A DNA stretch of 64,000 nucleotides, taken from Meconema thalassinum (taxonomy: Eukaryota; Arthropoda; Insecta; Orthoptera; Tettigoniidae). How positions within the stretch are numbered: the first letter of the stretch is position 1; the number at the start of each line of letters is the position of its first letter. The position numbers were made by a program, and so were the translations under genes. Positions 44,695 to 56,380 of this stretch are shown piece by piece. Location: assembly GCA_946902985.2 (NCBI GenBank), contig OX336388.2:118025894-118089893 (forward strand), in the 5' to 3' direction. A model generated the notes under the pieces. That model did no database searches. It worked only from the letters and a program-made list of their open reading frames with translations, and had not been told where the DNA came from.

Positions 44695-45065
44695 CAAAAC
44701 TACTGAGGGAAGCAGAGAAGTTTGAGAGAAAGGTCCTTAGGAAGATAATGGGCCCGAAGATCGTGACTGGACAATACAGGCTGCGAAGAAACACAGAATT
44801 GTATCAAAGTAACGAACGACTGTTGGAATCCATAAAGAAAAGGGTTTTTCTTCTTCAATATTGAGACCGTCGGTGGAGCTGTCAGGATAGCCAACAACCG
44901 CAATGACTTCCCTAACATCTCATCCGTCGGACATAATTGCCATGAGGGTCAGGTGAACTTCCAAATAGGCCAAAGCGGCACGAGAAACTGTAGTCCACAG
45001 GGATCGTGGTACATGGTGACGATGGTCATAGACTGCCTAAGGAAAGGTTCACCTTAAAAACTAGA
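44695..45065 (+). pseudogene. LINE RT C-terminal fragment
   Basis: Plus-strand frame with EAEKFERKVLRKIMGPKI, GQYRLRRNTELYQSNE and SIKKRVFLLQY, typical of the C-terminal end of an RTE-like RT. It continues with stops (RWSC, LPKERFTLKTRLRK). Confidence 0.6.
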
Positions 45066-45095
45066 CTGAGAAAATAAACATCCAGACTTATGTAA

Positions 45096-47283
45096 AACAC
45101 CGTGAAAATTTATTGTTAAAATTCACAAGCCCCTAGCCTAGTTCGGAGAGTTTCAATCGGCTAGTCCGCAAGCTAATAAACAATCAAAAATAAAGAGCAG
45201 GTCCCTACCTGAGAAGTTACGGAAATCCCTCGCGAAAGATCTATCTCACAATAATAAAGCAACAACAGCAACACTAGGAAAATGGTACGACGCAAGTCCA
45301 TAGGTCAAGTTACAAGATCAAGCTAATATCTGAATTTACATTTAACAGGGTAGCAAAACAAATCTAAGTTAGGATGATACCATCTCCACATTTTCATTTA
45401 ACGTTAGTTCATCTAGCTAAGTCCTATCAGTTAATCACAAAATTTACGGCGATGACGTCCGTAAGAGAAAACAATTACATTGAAATCTAAGTGAACAGCC
45501 ATGTAAAAAAAACATTTGATTATTCTTAGTTACTACGTGCTAACAGCACACAATAAGGTAACATGTAGGATTCATACACTTGTACATCATAAATAAGTAA
45601 TGAAAGAGACAACAGTTTTATTAAAATGCCTGCCTGCACCTTGGTTTACTCTTTGTAAGCCATAGTCATCTAATGTGTGTAGTTACGGTGACGACTGCGT
45701 AGTTAAGACTACGTCTAACATCGCATGGCCTGCGCTCCACAAGCTACGAACTCAAGGCTCGAGCAAGCTTCAGGTCGCTACAATAGTGTCAGCTGTCCTA
45801 GTCATTTCCTCAAAAGGAAATACCTTCATCTGCACGGCCATGTCAGCAGGTTCCAAATGCAAGAGAACAAAGTTAGATAGAAAGAATTCGTTAGTTAGCT
45901 TTTGTTTTACCAAAATTATGCGTTTTATTATTAAGATGTCGGTTTAGGTTTATCGTTGGTTTATGGCGAATAATACTGACAATAGCCTGGGCACGGAGTG
46001 TCTCCACTGAGATCAATCTCCACCAAAAGCCTCGACTCAAAAGTCGGAATGTAATCAACGAGCAATAACAACTCGGACACACAATAACACAAGTTACCAG
46101 CGGCGCAAAGCTCGCGTTCAATAACTCTGGGATGGGCCTGCACACTCAGTCACCCTCCAATAACATCTGGTCAACGGGAACAATCCCGGACAAGGTACAC
46201 ACAAAATACCTTCATACAATAAATTCCTCCTATAACAGGGTAGCCTACAACATACTATAGAAAACCTGACATAACTGTACACGTCAAACGACGGTACACG
46301 CAACAGTGCGTTTAACTAACAAAAAACAATCTATAAAAACATGTGATCAGATACAAGGTTGGACCCTGGGTTCCATGAGCTATAATTGCAATGAAAGGAA
46401 GAGCGAATACAACAAGCATTCTGTCTCTTGTCAAAGTAATTCTGTCTCACAATATAAGCGTGCTCTCAAGGGCACTGGGTCACAAACCAGTTTGTGTCGC
46501 CACAGGCTACAACATTCCTGCGCTCGTCTGACACAACACACTAACTATCAAGGCCGGCGATTTAAACAAAATAAAAACTGTACATCTTGCCTCATCATAA
46601 AAACCTTACCATAGGTTATAAACCTCGAAGAATACGTGTATAAAAACACGCTATAAATCTGAATACAATAATATAATTCCGCCTTTCAAACCAAAGACAT
46701 GTAAATGGTAGCAATGTCACTATTGCTGGAGCTCTTTGCTTACAAAGATATAATTCAGTAGTTGCTTGTACAACATCAAATAAATACGTGTCTTCACATG
46801 ACACTAACAAAATAATAATTGTGGCGCAGATTCCACACTCTGGATCTGCTCAATGATACGTTGGGAACTGGGTTCGATGCTAGACAACGGAACATCCCTT
46901 TCACTTATAAGGTTCACACTTGCCCAAGAATGGCTTCTGAGCTCATTTCAAATGAAATATAATGCAGTTACAAAACTGGTAATTACAGTCGATTACCTAA
47001 ATGATACGACTGCTCTAACGAAGTCAGGGGTGTAACGAAGACCGGCTGCAAAGAATGCAGTTAAAGAAATAACCATGGCATCTGATTGCCATAACTAAAG
47101 TCAGCAAAGACTTGAAAAATCACCCCAAATAGGGTTAAACAAAGTAGCCTCAAATGACTACGGTCACGTTTAGCAAAAGATAGGCATTGACGTTCATCAA
47201 GCTGCACCAGGGTTGACCAAAATGTCTGACCCAAGGGTGTCTCACTCTAACTGAAATAAATGACATCTAATTAGACTAGTTAC
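45096..47283 (-). repeat. Probable antisense LTR, 2.2 kb
   Basis: The plus strand starts tgtaaaacaccg and ends gactagttaca, so both strands begin TGT and end ACA. On the minus strand a purine tract (ggtaggga) lies directly before it, as at a 3' LTR, and a possible retroelement polyprotein tail lies upstream (47300-47660). No second LTR copy was found in the window, so this rests on edge motifs. Confidence 0.35.
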
Positions 47284-47299
47284 ATTCCCTACCTATAAA

Positions 47300-47670
47300 A
47301 ATGGCTGACACTGAGTTCGGTTGGTTCACAAACTACATTAAACCTACTATACCACCAGAAACTAGAACGGGAAAAGGTGTACAAAAGCTCACGAAATGGA
47401 GGAGCTCTCACTCAGCCCTCTGTTCAACGACAAGGGTTGTACAAATTCATTCCTGGCTCTCCGGGACGGTATCATCCTCATCAGGATTCCCATCTGGACT
47501 CCTCCAAAGACCAGGGTTCGATCTGTCCCTGTCGACAACTTCGTGGATGTACTGGATATGCCTGGGAATGGCATCCTGGGTTCCTTCCTCCTCGTTCGCT
47601 GTTCTGGAAGTTCCACCATCATGCTGGTTCCAATAGAAACATCACCCTCATACCATAATGGTATTAGCCC
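47300..47670 (-). pseudogene. Possible retroelement polyprotein tail
   Basis: One minus-strand frame reads DRDRSNPGLWRSPDGNPDED then DTVPESQE before a stop, resembling the acidic end of LTR-retrotransposon pol proteins. Another frame is also open, so the assignment is weak. Confidence 0.3.
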
Positions 47671-47740
47671 ATGATGTCGGTCTCAAACATGGTGTAGAAT
47701 AGTCTGATCACGTGGGTGGTGAAATAAATCGTGTAGTAGT

Positions 47741-48235
47741 TCATTCTTTCACTTCAAAATCACAATGTTCGTAGTAAATGTTACAGGCTTTAATTGCAAT
47801 AGATAACACAGCCTTTATTTCGCAGATATGAATTAATACGTGGGCAAGAACTGTTCTGTGGTTCTTCACGTGTGCTGACGCCACTTTTACATCACGTGGC
47901 ATCCGTGAAATGTGCGTCGTTTTGGAATTGAAAAATTCACTGTGGCAATTCAAATATGTTATACATTCATAATCACACTTATTTAAAGTAGTTATAACAC
48001 GTTTACCTCTATATTTTTCACCAAGCACTCGGCCCTCCACAAACACATGGGTACAAAAATGTGGTGTTACGGTAAAGTTATAATATTCACTATACTTGCC
48101 AATTATTTCACAATATGCTTCTTGTGGTCCACTGTGCATAAGTAACAGTGATTTGCAGTATGTTCGTGCACGATGGCACCTGATAATAACTTCCACGCTA
48201 AACAGCGGATATTTTCTACGTCTTATAGGACGGAT
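47741..48235 (-). CDS. Unknown open frame, about 165 codons
   Basis: The minus strand is open from after a TGA near 48236 to a TGA at 47741-47743. The first ATG is within LLLMHSGPQEAY near 48135. The product has nine or so cysteines (including DYECITYLNC and YYEHCDFEVKE). No family is recognised. It could be part of an LTR-element gene, a host exon, or chance in AT-rich DNA. The following stretch 48236-48606 has no recognisable content. Confidence 0.3.
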   Translation of the reverse strand: MRPIRRRKYPLFSVEVIIRCHRARTYCKSLLLMHSGPQEAYCEIIGKYSEYYNFTVTPHFCTHVFVEGRVLGEKYRGKRVITTLNKCDYECITYLNCHSEFFNSKTTHISRMPRDVKVASAHVKNHRTVLAHVLIHICEIKAVLSIAIKACNIYYEHCDFEVKE

Positions 48236-48606
48236 GCGATTTCACGCCTACACGGGGCGGATTCTCCAGACGTAGTGCAAGGCACTGAGTTCCTCTAGGA
48301 AGTAGGTCGTCAAACCGAAGTCGTTGAGCGACTACTTACATTCCTGTTTGCGTATCTGCAAGGATATTACCTTACCTTAAGCGAAAATAACATTCTCCAA
48401 AATGTTTTAATAATGCAGCATGACGAAATGGAATATTATGAGTCTCGTGGAAAGATAAAATTAATTAATAAGACCTCAGATAAATAATTAGCAGACTTCA
48501 CCAAAGTCAAAAGTGCGATTCTCCGCTACTTCAAAGAGTATAGCGTGAGCTCTCAGCTCCACGTGGCGTTCTGGGTTCAATATACAAGTATATAATAGTA
48601 CATTAT

Positions 48607-48720
48607 GCAACTAGCCTATAATGGCAACAATTAAGACAGGAGTATGTTTATAAAACGAGCGTGGCGAGTTTTATAATTTCCATACGAGTGTCTTAATTAC
48701 CATTATAGGAGAGTTGCATA
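48607..48720. repeat. Self-complementary hairpin unit, left copy
   Basis: About 112 bp whose halves pair (tgcaact-cctataatgg, aattaagaca, tttataaaac against their complements). An inverted copy with its flank lies at 55254-55385. Confidence 0.8.
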
Positions 48721-48940
48721 CGACTGTTTATGTTCGTACATAAATATCTGTCGAGATTTCACCAGTTATATGTACTGAACAGAGCGCATGGGACGCAGAG
48801 AATATCTCGTATTTGACCATGGCCTCCCGGAATACCCCTACTATGACACTAGCCACGCAGTGAAATTTAAAATAGGGGGCCATGGAAATGAGCGCAGGTG
48901 CGATGCTATCCTCACTTAATTGGTCACACAACTGTTTCAT
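48721..48940. repeat. Left arm of the large inverted repeat, outer part
   Basis: 48721-48760 corresponds to the reverse complement of sequence around 54660-54695 and 55250-55268. 48896-48940 corresponds to the reverse complement of 52730-52785 (aattggtcacacaactgtttc). The arm continues at 50983 after LINE D. Confidence 0.7.
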
Positions 48941-48971
<31 letters not shown>

Positions 48972-50971
48972 TGCTGGTTTACAACAGGGTCGTAAACCCC
49001 AATAACAGTAAACCTACAAAATTTTAACAGTAATTCTAATTTTTTCATAACTTAAATCTAATCTTAAATCTAATATTAGCATCTAAATTAATTACATAAT
49101 AATATGATTTATAGCTGTTACATATTCTACCTTTTTGTTAATTAATTACACTCATGGCAATGTGGTCATAAATACCTTTACAAATTTTTGGAGACTAAGA
49201 TCGAAGTCTAGACTTTTATTACACACTACAGCTTTATTGTAATTACTGCAGAGTCTATAAAGCGGTGAATGTTTGTGTGACATGGTGCATGTTTTCTTAT
49301 TCCTAAAAGTTGTCCACGGTCTTGAAGATAGACGTGGAACATTGAAATTCAGCAACGATAAAAAATAAGAGTTATCTACCGCAGAATTTACAATCTTGTG
49401 TAAGATCTTGGAATCATTTATTTTCCTACGATCTTCCAAAGCAATAATTTTTAGATTATTCGATAAGATTTTATATGGGACCATATATGGGTAATTTTCG
49501 CTCATTTTATAATGTATAAATCTGGCGAATCGCTTCTGTACTCCTTCTAGTAATCTTATGTATTTTTTACGCCACGGATTCCACACTACGCTTGCATATT
49601 CTAATGTCGCCCTTACGTAAGCATTAAAGAGTGTAATGGCCGTTTTCACCTGCCGAAAAGGTCTTACATTTCTAATGACGAAGCCTAGTGCTCGGTACGC
49701 CTCACTTGTTACCTTGTTGATGTGAGAAGCGAAAGTCAAACCTTTATCCAGTTCCACACCAAGGTCACTTACACCATTAACCTCCCGCAGCGTATTCAAC
49801 CCCAGCTTATACTGGAAACTAACTTTATTCTTCCTTCGGGTAAATGACATTGTGACACATTTCGTTAGATTAAAATTAAGTTTATTTTTCCTACTCCATT
49901 CAAAGATGTTGTCCAAGTCATTTTGTAGAAGATAGCAGTCATGAGCAGAGGATACAGAACGGAATATCTTAAAATCATCAGCGTATAGAAGACATTTAGA
50001 GTGCTTAATACATTCAGAAATGTCATTGATTGCTATCAGAAACATAATTGGTCCAAGGTTCGATCCCTGGGGAATTCCGGAATTTACGGTATATTCCATT
50101 GATGAATTTCCGAGAAAGTATACATATTGCTGTCTACCAGACAGATACGAGCTAAAAAATCGTAAATTTGCTTGTGAAAAACCGAAATTGTTTAATTTTG
50201 TCAAAAGAATATCATGATCTATACTATCGAATGCCTTTTCAAAATCCGTGAAAATAGCATCCATCTGTCCTCCGATATCCAACTCAGATGAAACATCGTG
50301 GGAGAAATTCATCAGATTTGTGACTGTGGATCTCCATTGCATGAATCCATGTTGTTGTTCTGATATGGCTGGCGCTACATGAGTAACAATTCTGTCATGT
50401 AAGATAAATTTAAATATCTTTGCAACAGCTGATACTATACTCACGGGTCGATAGTTCTTTATTAATGTTTGGTTACCTGATTTTAAAATTCGACAGACGC
50501 GAGTTTTTTTTCCAAATATCTGGGAATGTATTTGTACTAATTGCTAGGTTATAAAGGAAATGAAGGGGATCTTTTAAAATCTGTGAGCAACCCTTAATTA
50601 CGTAAGGGGGTATTTGGTCCGGGCCCACTGATGTTTTTGGTCTCAGTTTTTTTAACGCTCTATCAATTTCCGCCATTGTTACTTCGCTTATGTGCAGGGT
50701 TACTGGCGTATTTGCCTCATCTTGCGATATTCTGTAGGAAGAAGGGTGTTGTGAGTACAACGACTGGAAGTATTTTGCAAAACCCTGAACAACCGCTTGC
50801 CCGCTTTTTAGCTCTTCCTCATTGTATTGCATTATAGTACATGTACCATTGGCCCTTCTTCTGCTTTTCACGTACGTCCAAAAATTTTTACAATCACTAT
50901 TAATGTTATTTTCAACTGTTGTTATATATTCTTTATGAGCTAGTTTGATGTCTGTTTTGGTCTTGTTTCTT
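48941..50971 (-). mobile_element. LINE D, 5' truncated, (TAAA)n tail
   Basis: Flanked by aactgtttcat (48930-48940) and aattgtttcat (50972-50982), a target duplication with one mismatch. The minus-strand 3' tail is the (TTTA)n run at 48941-48971. Confidence 0.85.
49152..50971 (-). pseudogene. LINE D reverse transcriptase (one frameshift)
   Basis: The upstream frame (to 50473) has KKLRPKTSVGPDQIPPYVIK, LYNLAISTNTFPDIWKK. After a shift near 50475 the frame 49152-50444 continues through IVSAVAKIFKFILHDRI, FTDFEKAFDSIDHDILLTKL, NSGIPQGSNLGPIMFLIAIN and LLYADDFKIF to a C-terminal part with YVRATLEYASVVWNP and VQKRFARFI. This is Jockey/CR1-superfamily RT. The endonuclease is lost through 5' truncation. 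Confidence 0.85.
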
Positions 50972-51025
50972 AATTGTTTCATGAGCTCTGATTGGTGGGA
51001 GAAACTGTGTCATAATTAAAACTTG

Positions 51026-51498
51026 AGTCGTCCAGTTGCAAAACTCGTTTAATTCACTTGTGAATAGGGATCATGTCGTAATTTTTTTTTGCTTTGCTTT
51101 ATTTTGATCTTGTTTTGTTTATTTTGTTTTATTTTGATTTTCCAGAAAACAAACATAAAACCAAGAACAAAAAACACGAAACAAAAAGGATAAAAAAGAA
51201 AAGCAAAAGCAGAAAACAAAATACAAGAAACATAAAGCAAAATCCAAAATTCAAAAATCGCAAAAGCAGAAAACCAACACAAAACCAAAACCAAGAAAGA
51301 AAAGCAAAAAGTAAAATTCAAAAGCAGAAGCACAGAGCAAACACAAAACCAAAAACCAAAAAACACAAAGCAAAAAGAAAAAAGTAGAAAACAACAAACA
51401 CAAAAGATACGCGAGGCAAAGTCGAGAGAAACGTTTTTCATGAAAATGATTCATATTCACAAATGGATTAAACGAGTTTTGTAACGGGACGACTCACT
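51026..51498. mobile_element. Small TIR element with T-rich/A-rich halves
   Basis: Inverted ends of about 45 bp (gagtcgtccagttgcaaaac; right-hand complement ending gacgactc). The left half is T-rich and the right half A-rich (repeated aaaac, aaagc words). The weak frames inside are compositional. Related copies: 55400-55898 (right end intact) and 9693-9765 (one end). Confidence 0.75.
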
Positions 51499-51904
51499 TT
51501 TATTATAATGAATAATGAGCCTCATTATATTACAGTTTTCTGACATATAATATTTATATTTCGCCAGGGTCGATCATAAACCTTAATAACATGTAATTTA
51601 TTTCAGATTTTTCACATATTCCAGTAATTGGAATTATTTTGTATTGACTGACTGAAAGTTATAATATCGATTGTTAGTAAGACAACACTGAAATATGGAT
51701 TCAAAGCTATCTTAATTCTTCTAGAGCAGGGGTGCCCAACTTTTTTTTTACTAAGGGCTACAATGCGGGCCAATAACACTCCGAGGGGTTTGAAGGGTAG
51801 GCCTATGGATTTATACAGTAGGTGCAATATGGTGAGTGTTGTGGCTGTCTGAGCTTAGTTTTCTTAGTATTGTTACCGTTTTCTATATTTAATTGTTGTT
51901 ATTG
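51499..51904. repeat. Inner left arm and core of the inverted-repeat element
   Basis: 51505-51560 (aatgagcctcattat, cagttttctgaca) is the inverse of 52640-52690. The core at 51840-51896 (ggctgtctgagcttagtttt) is repeated directly at 55911-55960. Confidence 0.7.
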
Positions 51905-52555
51905 TTTGAGTCTTCAGTCTTTTGACTGGTTTGATGCAGCTCTCCATGCCTCCCTGTCCTGAGCTAATCGTTTCATCTCTTCATAGCTACCACACCCTAC
52001 GTCCGAGGCAATCTGTTTAACATATTCTAACATTTGTCAACCCCTACAGTTCTTGTCCTCAACCCTTCCTTCCATAACTAAGCTTGGGTGTCTTAGTATG
52101 TGTCCTACCAACCTATCTCTTCTCTTCATTAGCAGTCGCCAGAAACATCTCTCCTCTCTCACTAGTCTTAATACCTCTATGTTTGTAACCCTATCTACCA
52201 ATCTGATCTTCATCATTCTCCTGTAACACCACATTTCAAACGCTTCAATTCTCCTCTTTTCTGCTGCACTAATAGTCCAAGTTTTCCTTCCATAGAGCGC
52301 CACGCTCCAGACAAAGGCCTTCATAAATGTCTTCCTAACACCTAAATCTATATTTGATATCAACAGATCCCTTTTCTGCAAAAATGCTTTCCTTGCCTGA
52401 GCTAACCTACTTTTTATATCCTCTTTGCTTCGTCCATCACTAGTTATTTTGCTTCCTAAGTAACAGAAGTATCCTACTTGCTTTAGTTTTTCACCTGCTA
52501 ATTTGATGTCCATAGAGGTTTCTGATCTATTTAGGCTGCATTCCAATATTTTTGA
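51905..52555 (-). pseudogene. RTE-like LINE 3' fragment
   Basis: Minus-strand frame 52037-52546: VGYFCYLGSKITSDGRSKED, LAQARKAFLQKRDLL, FVWSVALYGRKTWTI, EAFEMWCYRRMMKIRLVDRV and GHILRHPSLVMEG, the C-terminal part of an RTE-type RT with no catalytic domain. The 3' end matches the split copy at 10031-19960. Confidence 0.8.
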
Positions 52556-52789
52556 TTTACATTTATTTGTAGCGGATAAAAAATAAAACTCTAAAAATAA
52601 ATCTAAATATTTTTATGTTCGACGTTGTCGAAATGTAAACAGTATGTGTCAGAAAACTGTATCATAATGAGGCTCATTATAACACTATTCTTTATTATGA
52701 AACAGTTTCTCCCACCAATCAGAACTCAAGAAACAGTTGTGTGACCAATTAGGTAAGGATACCTTCGCGCATGAGCTCAAAATCCAACA
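52556..52789. repeat. Right arm of the large inverted repeat, inner part
   Basis: 52610-52730 is the inverse of 50983-51024 plus 51499-51580, including cagtttctcccaccaatcag. 52730-52785 is the inverse of 48896-48940. Confidence 0.75.
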
Positions 52790-54505
52790 TCTATACTAAT
52801 ATAATAAAGCTGAAGAGTTTGTTTGTTTGTGTGTTTAAACGCGCTAGTCTCTGGAACTACCAGTCCGATTCGAAAAATTATTTTTTATATGATAGCCAGA
52901 TCCAAGAGGAATAGTTTAGGCTATGTAGCATTAGGCTAAACCTCTCAGGTAACCTTCAAGATTGATTTTTGTTCAGTAAGTCGGTAGAACAAGTGCTCTC
53001 GAATAACTCTATCCGCATGCACTGGCGTTATGGTTAGTGATACGTACACCGTTTCACCTATCTGAACCAAAATTTGTATACTTACCCTTTGGAACCCTGC
53101 GAGTAACACTGTCTACATGAAATTTATGACAGACCGGTCCATTCCCTGCATTTAGGCCCTTTGGCACAAATCTACACCCTTTCACCAATCTGAACCAAAA
53201 GTTGTATACTTACCCTTTGGAACCCTGCGAGTAACACTGTTTACATGAAATTTATGACAGACCGGTCCATTCCCTGCATTTAGGCCCTTTGGCACAAATC
53301 TACACCCTTTCACCAATCTGAACCAAAAGTTGTATACTTACCCTTTGGAACTCTGCGAGTAACACTGTTTACATAAAATTTCGGACAGACCACTCCATTC
53401 CCTGCATTTAGGTCCTTTGGCACAAATCTACACCGTTTCACCGATCTGAACCACATTTTGTATACTTACCCATTGGAACCCTGCGGGTGACACTGTCCAC
53501 TATAAATTTTAGACAGACCATTCCATTCCCTGCATTTTGGCCCTTCTTCACAAATCTACACCGTTTCTCCTAATTGCACCAAATTTTACATACACTTTGA
53601 AACCCTGGTGGTAACACTGTCCACTTGATATTTTGGACAACGCTCTCCATTCCCTACATTTAGAATAACAGACAAAATTAACTTGAAAACCACGTATTAA
53701 GGCCCTAGAACCATTCATGTCCGTAGTTGTGTAACTGTAAGAGTATTTTAATAAGTCTATTGTCGACGGTCAGTTCGGGCTGCATCACGTCACTCCTACC
53801 ACTGTTCTGGTGCAGAATTGCGAAAATAGTTGCATCTTGCGCTGTTTATAAATTGCAGTCACGGGGGGTAATTAGTGCAAAAAGATTTCTTAGGCCCCTT
53901 TAAACAGTTATCATCATGAAAATAGTATGCCTCTGTATAAGTGCAATGGTGTTGGTGCAGTACACTGAGGTTACCAGCTGCAACGTTGGTGCTTTCAAAT
54001 TTACCTTCATTTATTCCGAAACTTATCGTTAAGCGCTTTGTGGCGATAAATGATACTATTGCTACCTCAGTAGCTCGGGACAGTCGAAGATTTCCAAAGA
54101 GTTCTGATTATTTTCCTACGGCGCTATGCGACAAAAGAGGACACTATTGGTCTCTACATTTCTAACAGCCAATGAGATATAGGCCCTAAGCAGTGTCTTT
54201 TATTTCACTTACTCCTCTTCCTATTTTTTTTTTTTTTTGTAAATTTGTTTGTAAATTCATGTGTCAGATCTGTAGTTAGTAAATAGCTGTTTCCCTATTC
54301 ATAATTATCATTACGGGAAAATGACCTGAATGTTGCGTCTATTATACTGTACTAATTATCATCCACACCACCACCATAAAAAGATATATTTTTAAAATAT
54401 TGTTTTCTGTTAGTTTAAGTATCATGTGCCAGTTCTGTAGTAGTATTCATTATCATCCATAAAACAAATAAATCCACCGGGAGAAGCCGGGCACTACTGC
54501 TAGTG
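52790..54505 (+). mobile_element. Non-autonomous Helitron/Helentron-like element
   Basis: Starts TCTATACTAATATAATAAAG after an A and ends with gagaagccgggcactactgctagt, both familiar termini of insect Helitron-like elements. It fills a gap in the inverted-repeat arm. It contains a 128-bp tandem repeat and no helicase. Confidence 0.7.
53046..53670. repeat. 128-bp tandem repeat, five copies
   Basis: Units begin acaccgtttcacc or acaccctttcacc at 53046, 53174, 53302, 53430 and 53558, exactly 128 bp apart. Copies two and three are nearly identical; the last is the most diverged. Confidence 0.95.
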
Positions 54506-54714
54506 TCTATATAATTTACCGAAAGTGCACCGTCCATATGTTTGACGTAAATAAACTGCCAAGCACACAGAGCGCATGCGTCGGTCGGTCAGAGAGCTTG
54601 GAAAACAGAGATATCCTACCCAGTGCACTCATTCCGATCACAACATTCTAGTGACTGTATCTCAACAGATATTTATGAATATTTATGTTAAAACATATAA
54701 TAAAGTTATAATTA
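54506..54714. repeat. Right arm of the inverted repeat, outer part
   Basis: 54654-54714 (cagatatttatg) and its continuation after the SINE correspond to the inverse of 48721-48760. The part 54506-54650 has no clear counterpart. Confidence 0.5.
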
Positions 54715-55235
54715 GCGGCTTCGGTGGCGTAGTCGGTAGCATGCTGAGCCTCTATGCCCAAGATAGCGGGTTCAAACCCGGCCGAAGCCGTCGGATTTTT
54801 TAAGAGCGTTAAAAATCCCTCAGTATGCCTTCCTTCGGAGGGGAAGTAAAGCCGGCGGTCCCATGTCATAGATTTATGGCATGTTAAAGAACCTTCCACT
54901 AATTGCACCTGTGTGAAGCTAAATTGGATAGGTTAATGTAAACAACGCTCTTAGGTTTCTATGTTCGTTGCCAAGAGCCGACTGCGGTGGCGTCTAGTAG
55001 CTGAGTTTCGAACTTGGCCTAGTAGTCGTTGACGGTGGCGCTTGGCGGCAAAAGTAGGAACTATTTGAAAAATTCTAAGTTGCAGTACTTAAATTAAAAA
55101 AGACAGATAACACACACTATTACAGTCATCACAATTAACACCGGTTATCAGACAGATTCTACACACACCCAAAGTACACGGGGCTACATGACCGCGTTGT
55201 CGCGGCCCCTAAACTTAAGAACCAACCAACCAACC
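54715..55235 (+). mobile_element. tRNA-derived SINE, family A, full length
   Basis: Flanked by the exact 13-bp duplication aaagttataatta (54702-54714 and 55236-55248). The head starts ggcttcggtggcgtagtcgg, has B-box gggttcaaaccc and ends ccgaagcc, so the tRNA acceptor stem is still complementary. The tail is (accaacca)n. This copy defines the family at about 520 bp. Confidence 0.9.
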
Positions 55236-55248
55236 AAAGTTATAATTA

Positions 55249-55385
55249 TCGTCGAACATAAACAGTCGTATGCAACTCTCCTATAATGGTAATTAAGACA
55301 CTCGTATGGAAATTATAAAAATCGCTTACGCTCGTTTTATAAACATACTCGTGTCTTAATTATTGCCATTAAAAGCTCCATGCAT
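55249..55385. repeat. Self-complementary hairpin unit, right copy
   Basis: Inverse of 48607-48735 with about 90 percent identity, including the flank cgaacataaacagtcg. Confidence 0.85.
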
Positions 55386-55399
55386 AATCGACTAGTATT

Positions 55400-55898
55400 T
55401 AATTATTTTATTTTACTTTATTTTGTCTTATTTAATTTAGTTTTTTAATTTTGTTTTGTTTATTTTGTTTTGCTTTATTTTGTTTCGTTTTATATTGTTT
55501 TTAAATCTTTTGTTTTGTTTTATTTTATATTTTTTATTTTATATTGTTTTGTTTTATTTTGATTTTCCAGAAAAGAAACACAAAACCAAAAACAAAAAAC
55601 ACGAGCAAAAAGCAAAATTTAAAAAAATGCAAAAGCAGAAAACAAAAACAAGAAACACAAAGCAAAAAGCAAAATTCAAAAAAGCAAAAGCAGAAAACAA
55701 ACACAAAAACTGAATGAAAAGAAAAATTCAAAAGCAAAAGCACAAAGCAAACACAAGACCAAAACCCAAAAACACAAAGCCAGAAGTGAAAAACAACAAA
55801 CACAAAAGATACGTGAGGCAAAGTCCAGAGAAACGTTTCTCATGAAAATGATTCTTATTCACAAGTGGATTAAACGAGTTTTGCAACTGGACGACTCA
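55400..55898. mobile_element. Second copy of the small TIR element, left end lost
   Basis: T-rich then A-rich halves joined by attttccagaaaa, and an intact right end (acgagttttgcaactggacg), as in 51026-51498. Confidence 0.7.
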
Positions 55899-55904
55899 TT
55901 GGTG

Positions 55905-56380
55905 ACTTTTGGGGCTGTCTGAGCTTAGTTTTCTTAGTATTGTTGCCATTATCTATATTTATTTATGAAAATCCACAGTCTGCTTCCAGTCTCCGACCGG
56001 GACAGGAATGGAATGAATGAAGCCCCCATCTAGCGACGAGGATATGAACTGTGCCGGCTGCCGAGGCCTGACGCACTCCTCTGGGGCAATGATTAAATGA
56101 ATGACAGATGAAATGAAATGATAGTGGAGAGTGTTGCTGGAATGAAATTTTTGACAGGGAAAACCGGAGTACCCGGAGAAAAACCTGTCTGCCTCCGTTT
56201 TGTCCAGCACAGATCTCACATGGAGTGACCGGGATTTGAACCACGGATCCAGCGGTGAGAGGCCGGCGTGCTGCCGCCTAAGCCACGGAGGCTTCATATT
56301 TATTTATAGTGGATAAAAATAATAAAACACTAAAAATAAATTTAAATATTGTTAATAAATCCCTTTCAAATAGAAGTACG
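55905..56380. repeat. Direct second copy of the inverted-repeat core, split by a SINE
   Basis: 55911-55967 equals 51840-51896 and 56296-56360 equals 52556-52615 (gtggataaaaaataaaac). Confidence 0.7.
55968..56294 (-). mobile_element. tRNA-derived SINE, family D
   Basis: The minus-strand head reads gcctccgtggcttaggcggc with B-box ggttcaaatcccgg, then a body with tttttctccgggtactccgg and gaatgaagcccccatct (plus strand). The duplicated word atatttattta flanks it. Confidence 0.8.

Noticed and set aside
51049..51460. Apparent membrane and lysine-rich proteins in the small TIR element
   Set aside because: The frames arise from T-rich and A-rich halves of a non-coding element and are not conserved in the copy at 55400-55898.
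25740..55000. Cloverleaf-like sequences as functional tRNA genes
   Set aside because: All are heads of SINEs, continue directly into SINE bodies and have diverged stems or anticodon loops.
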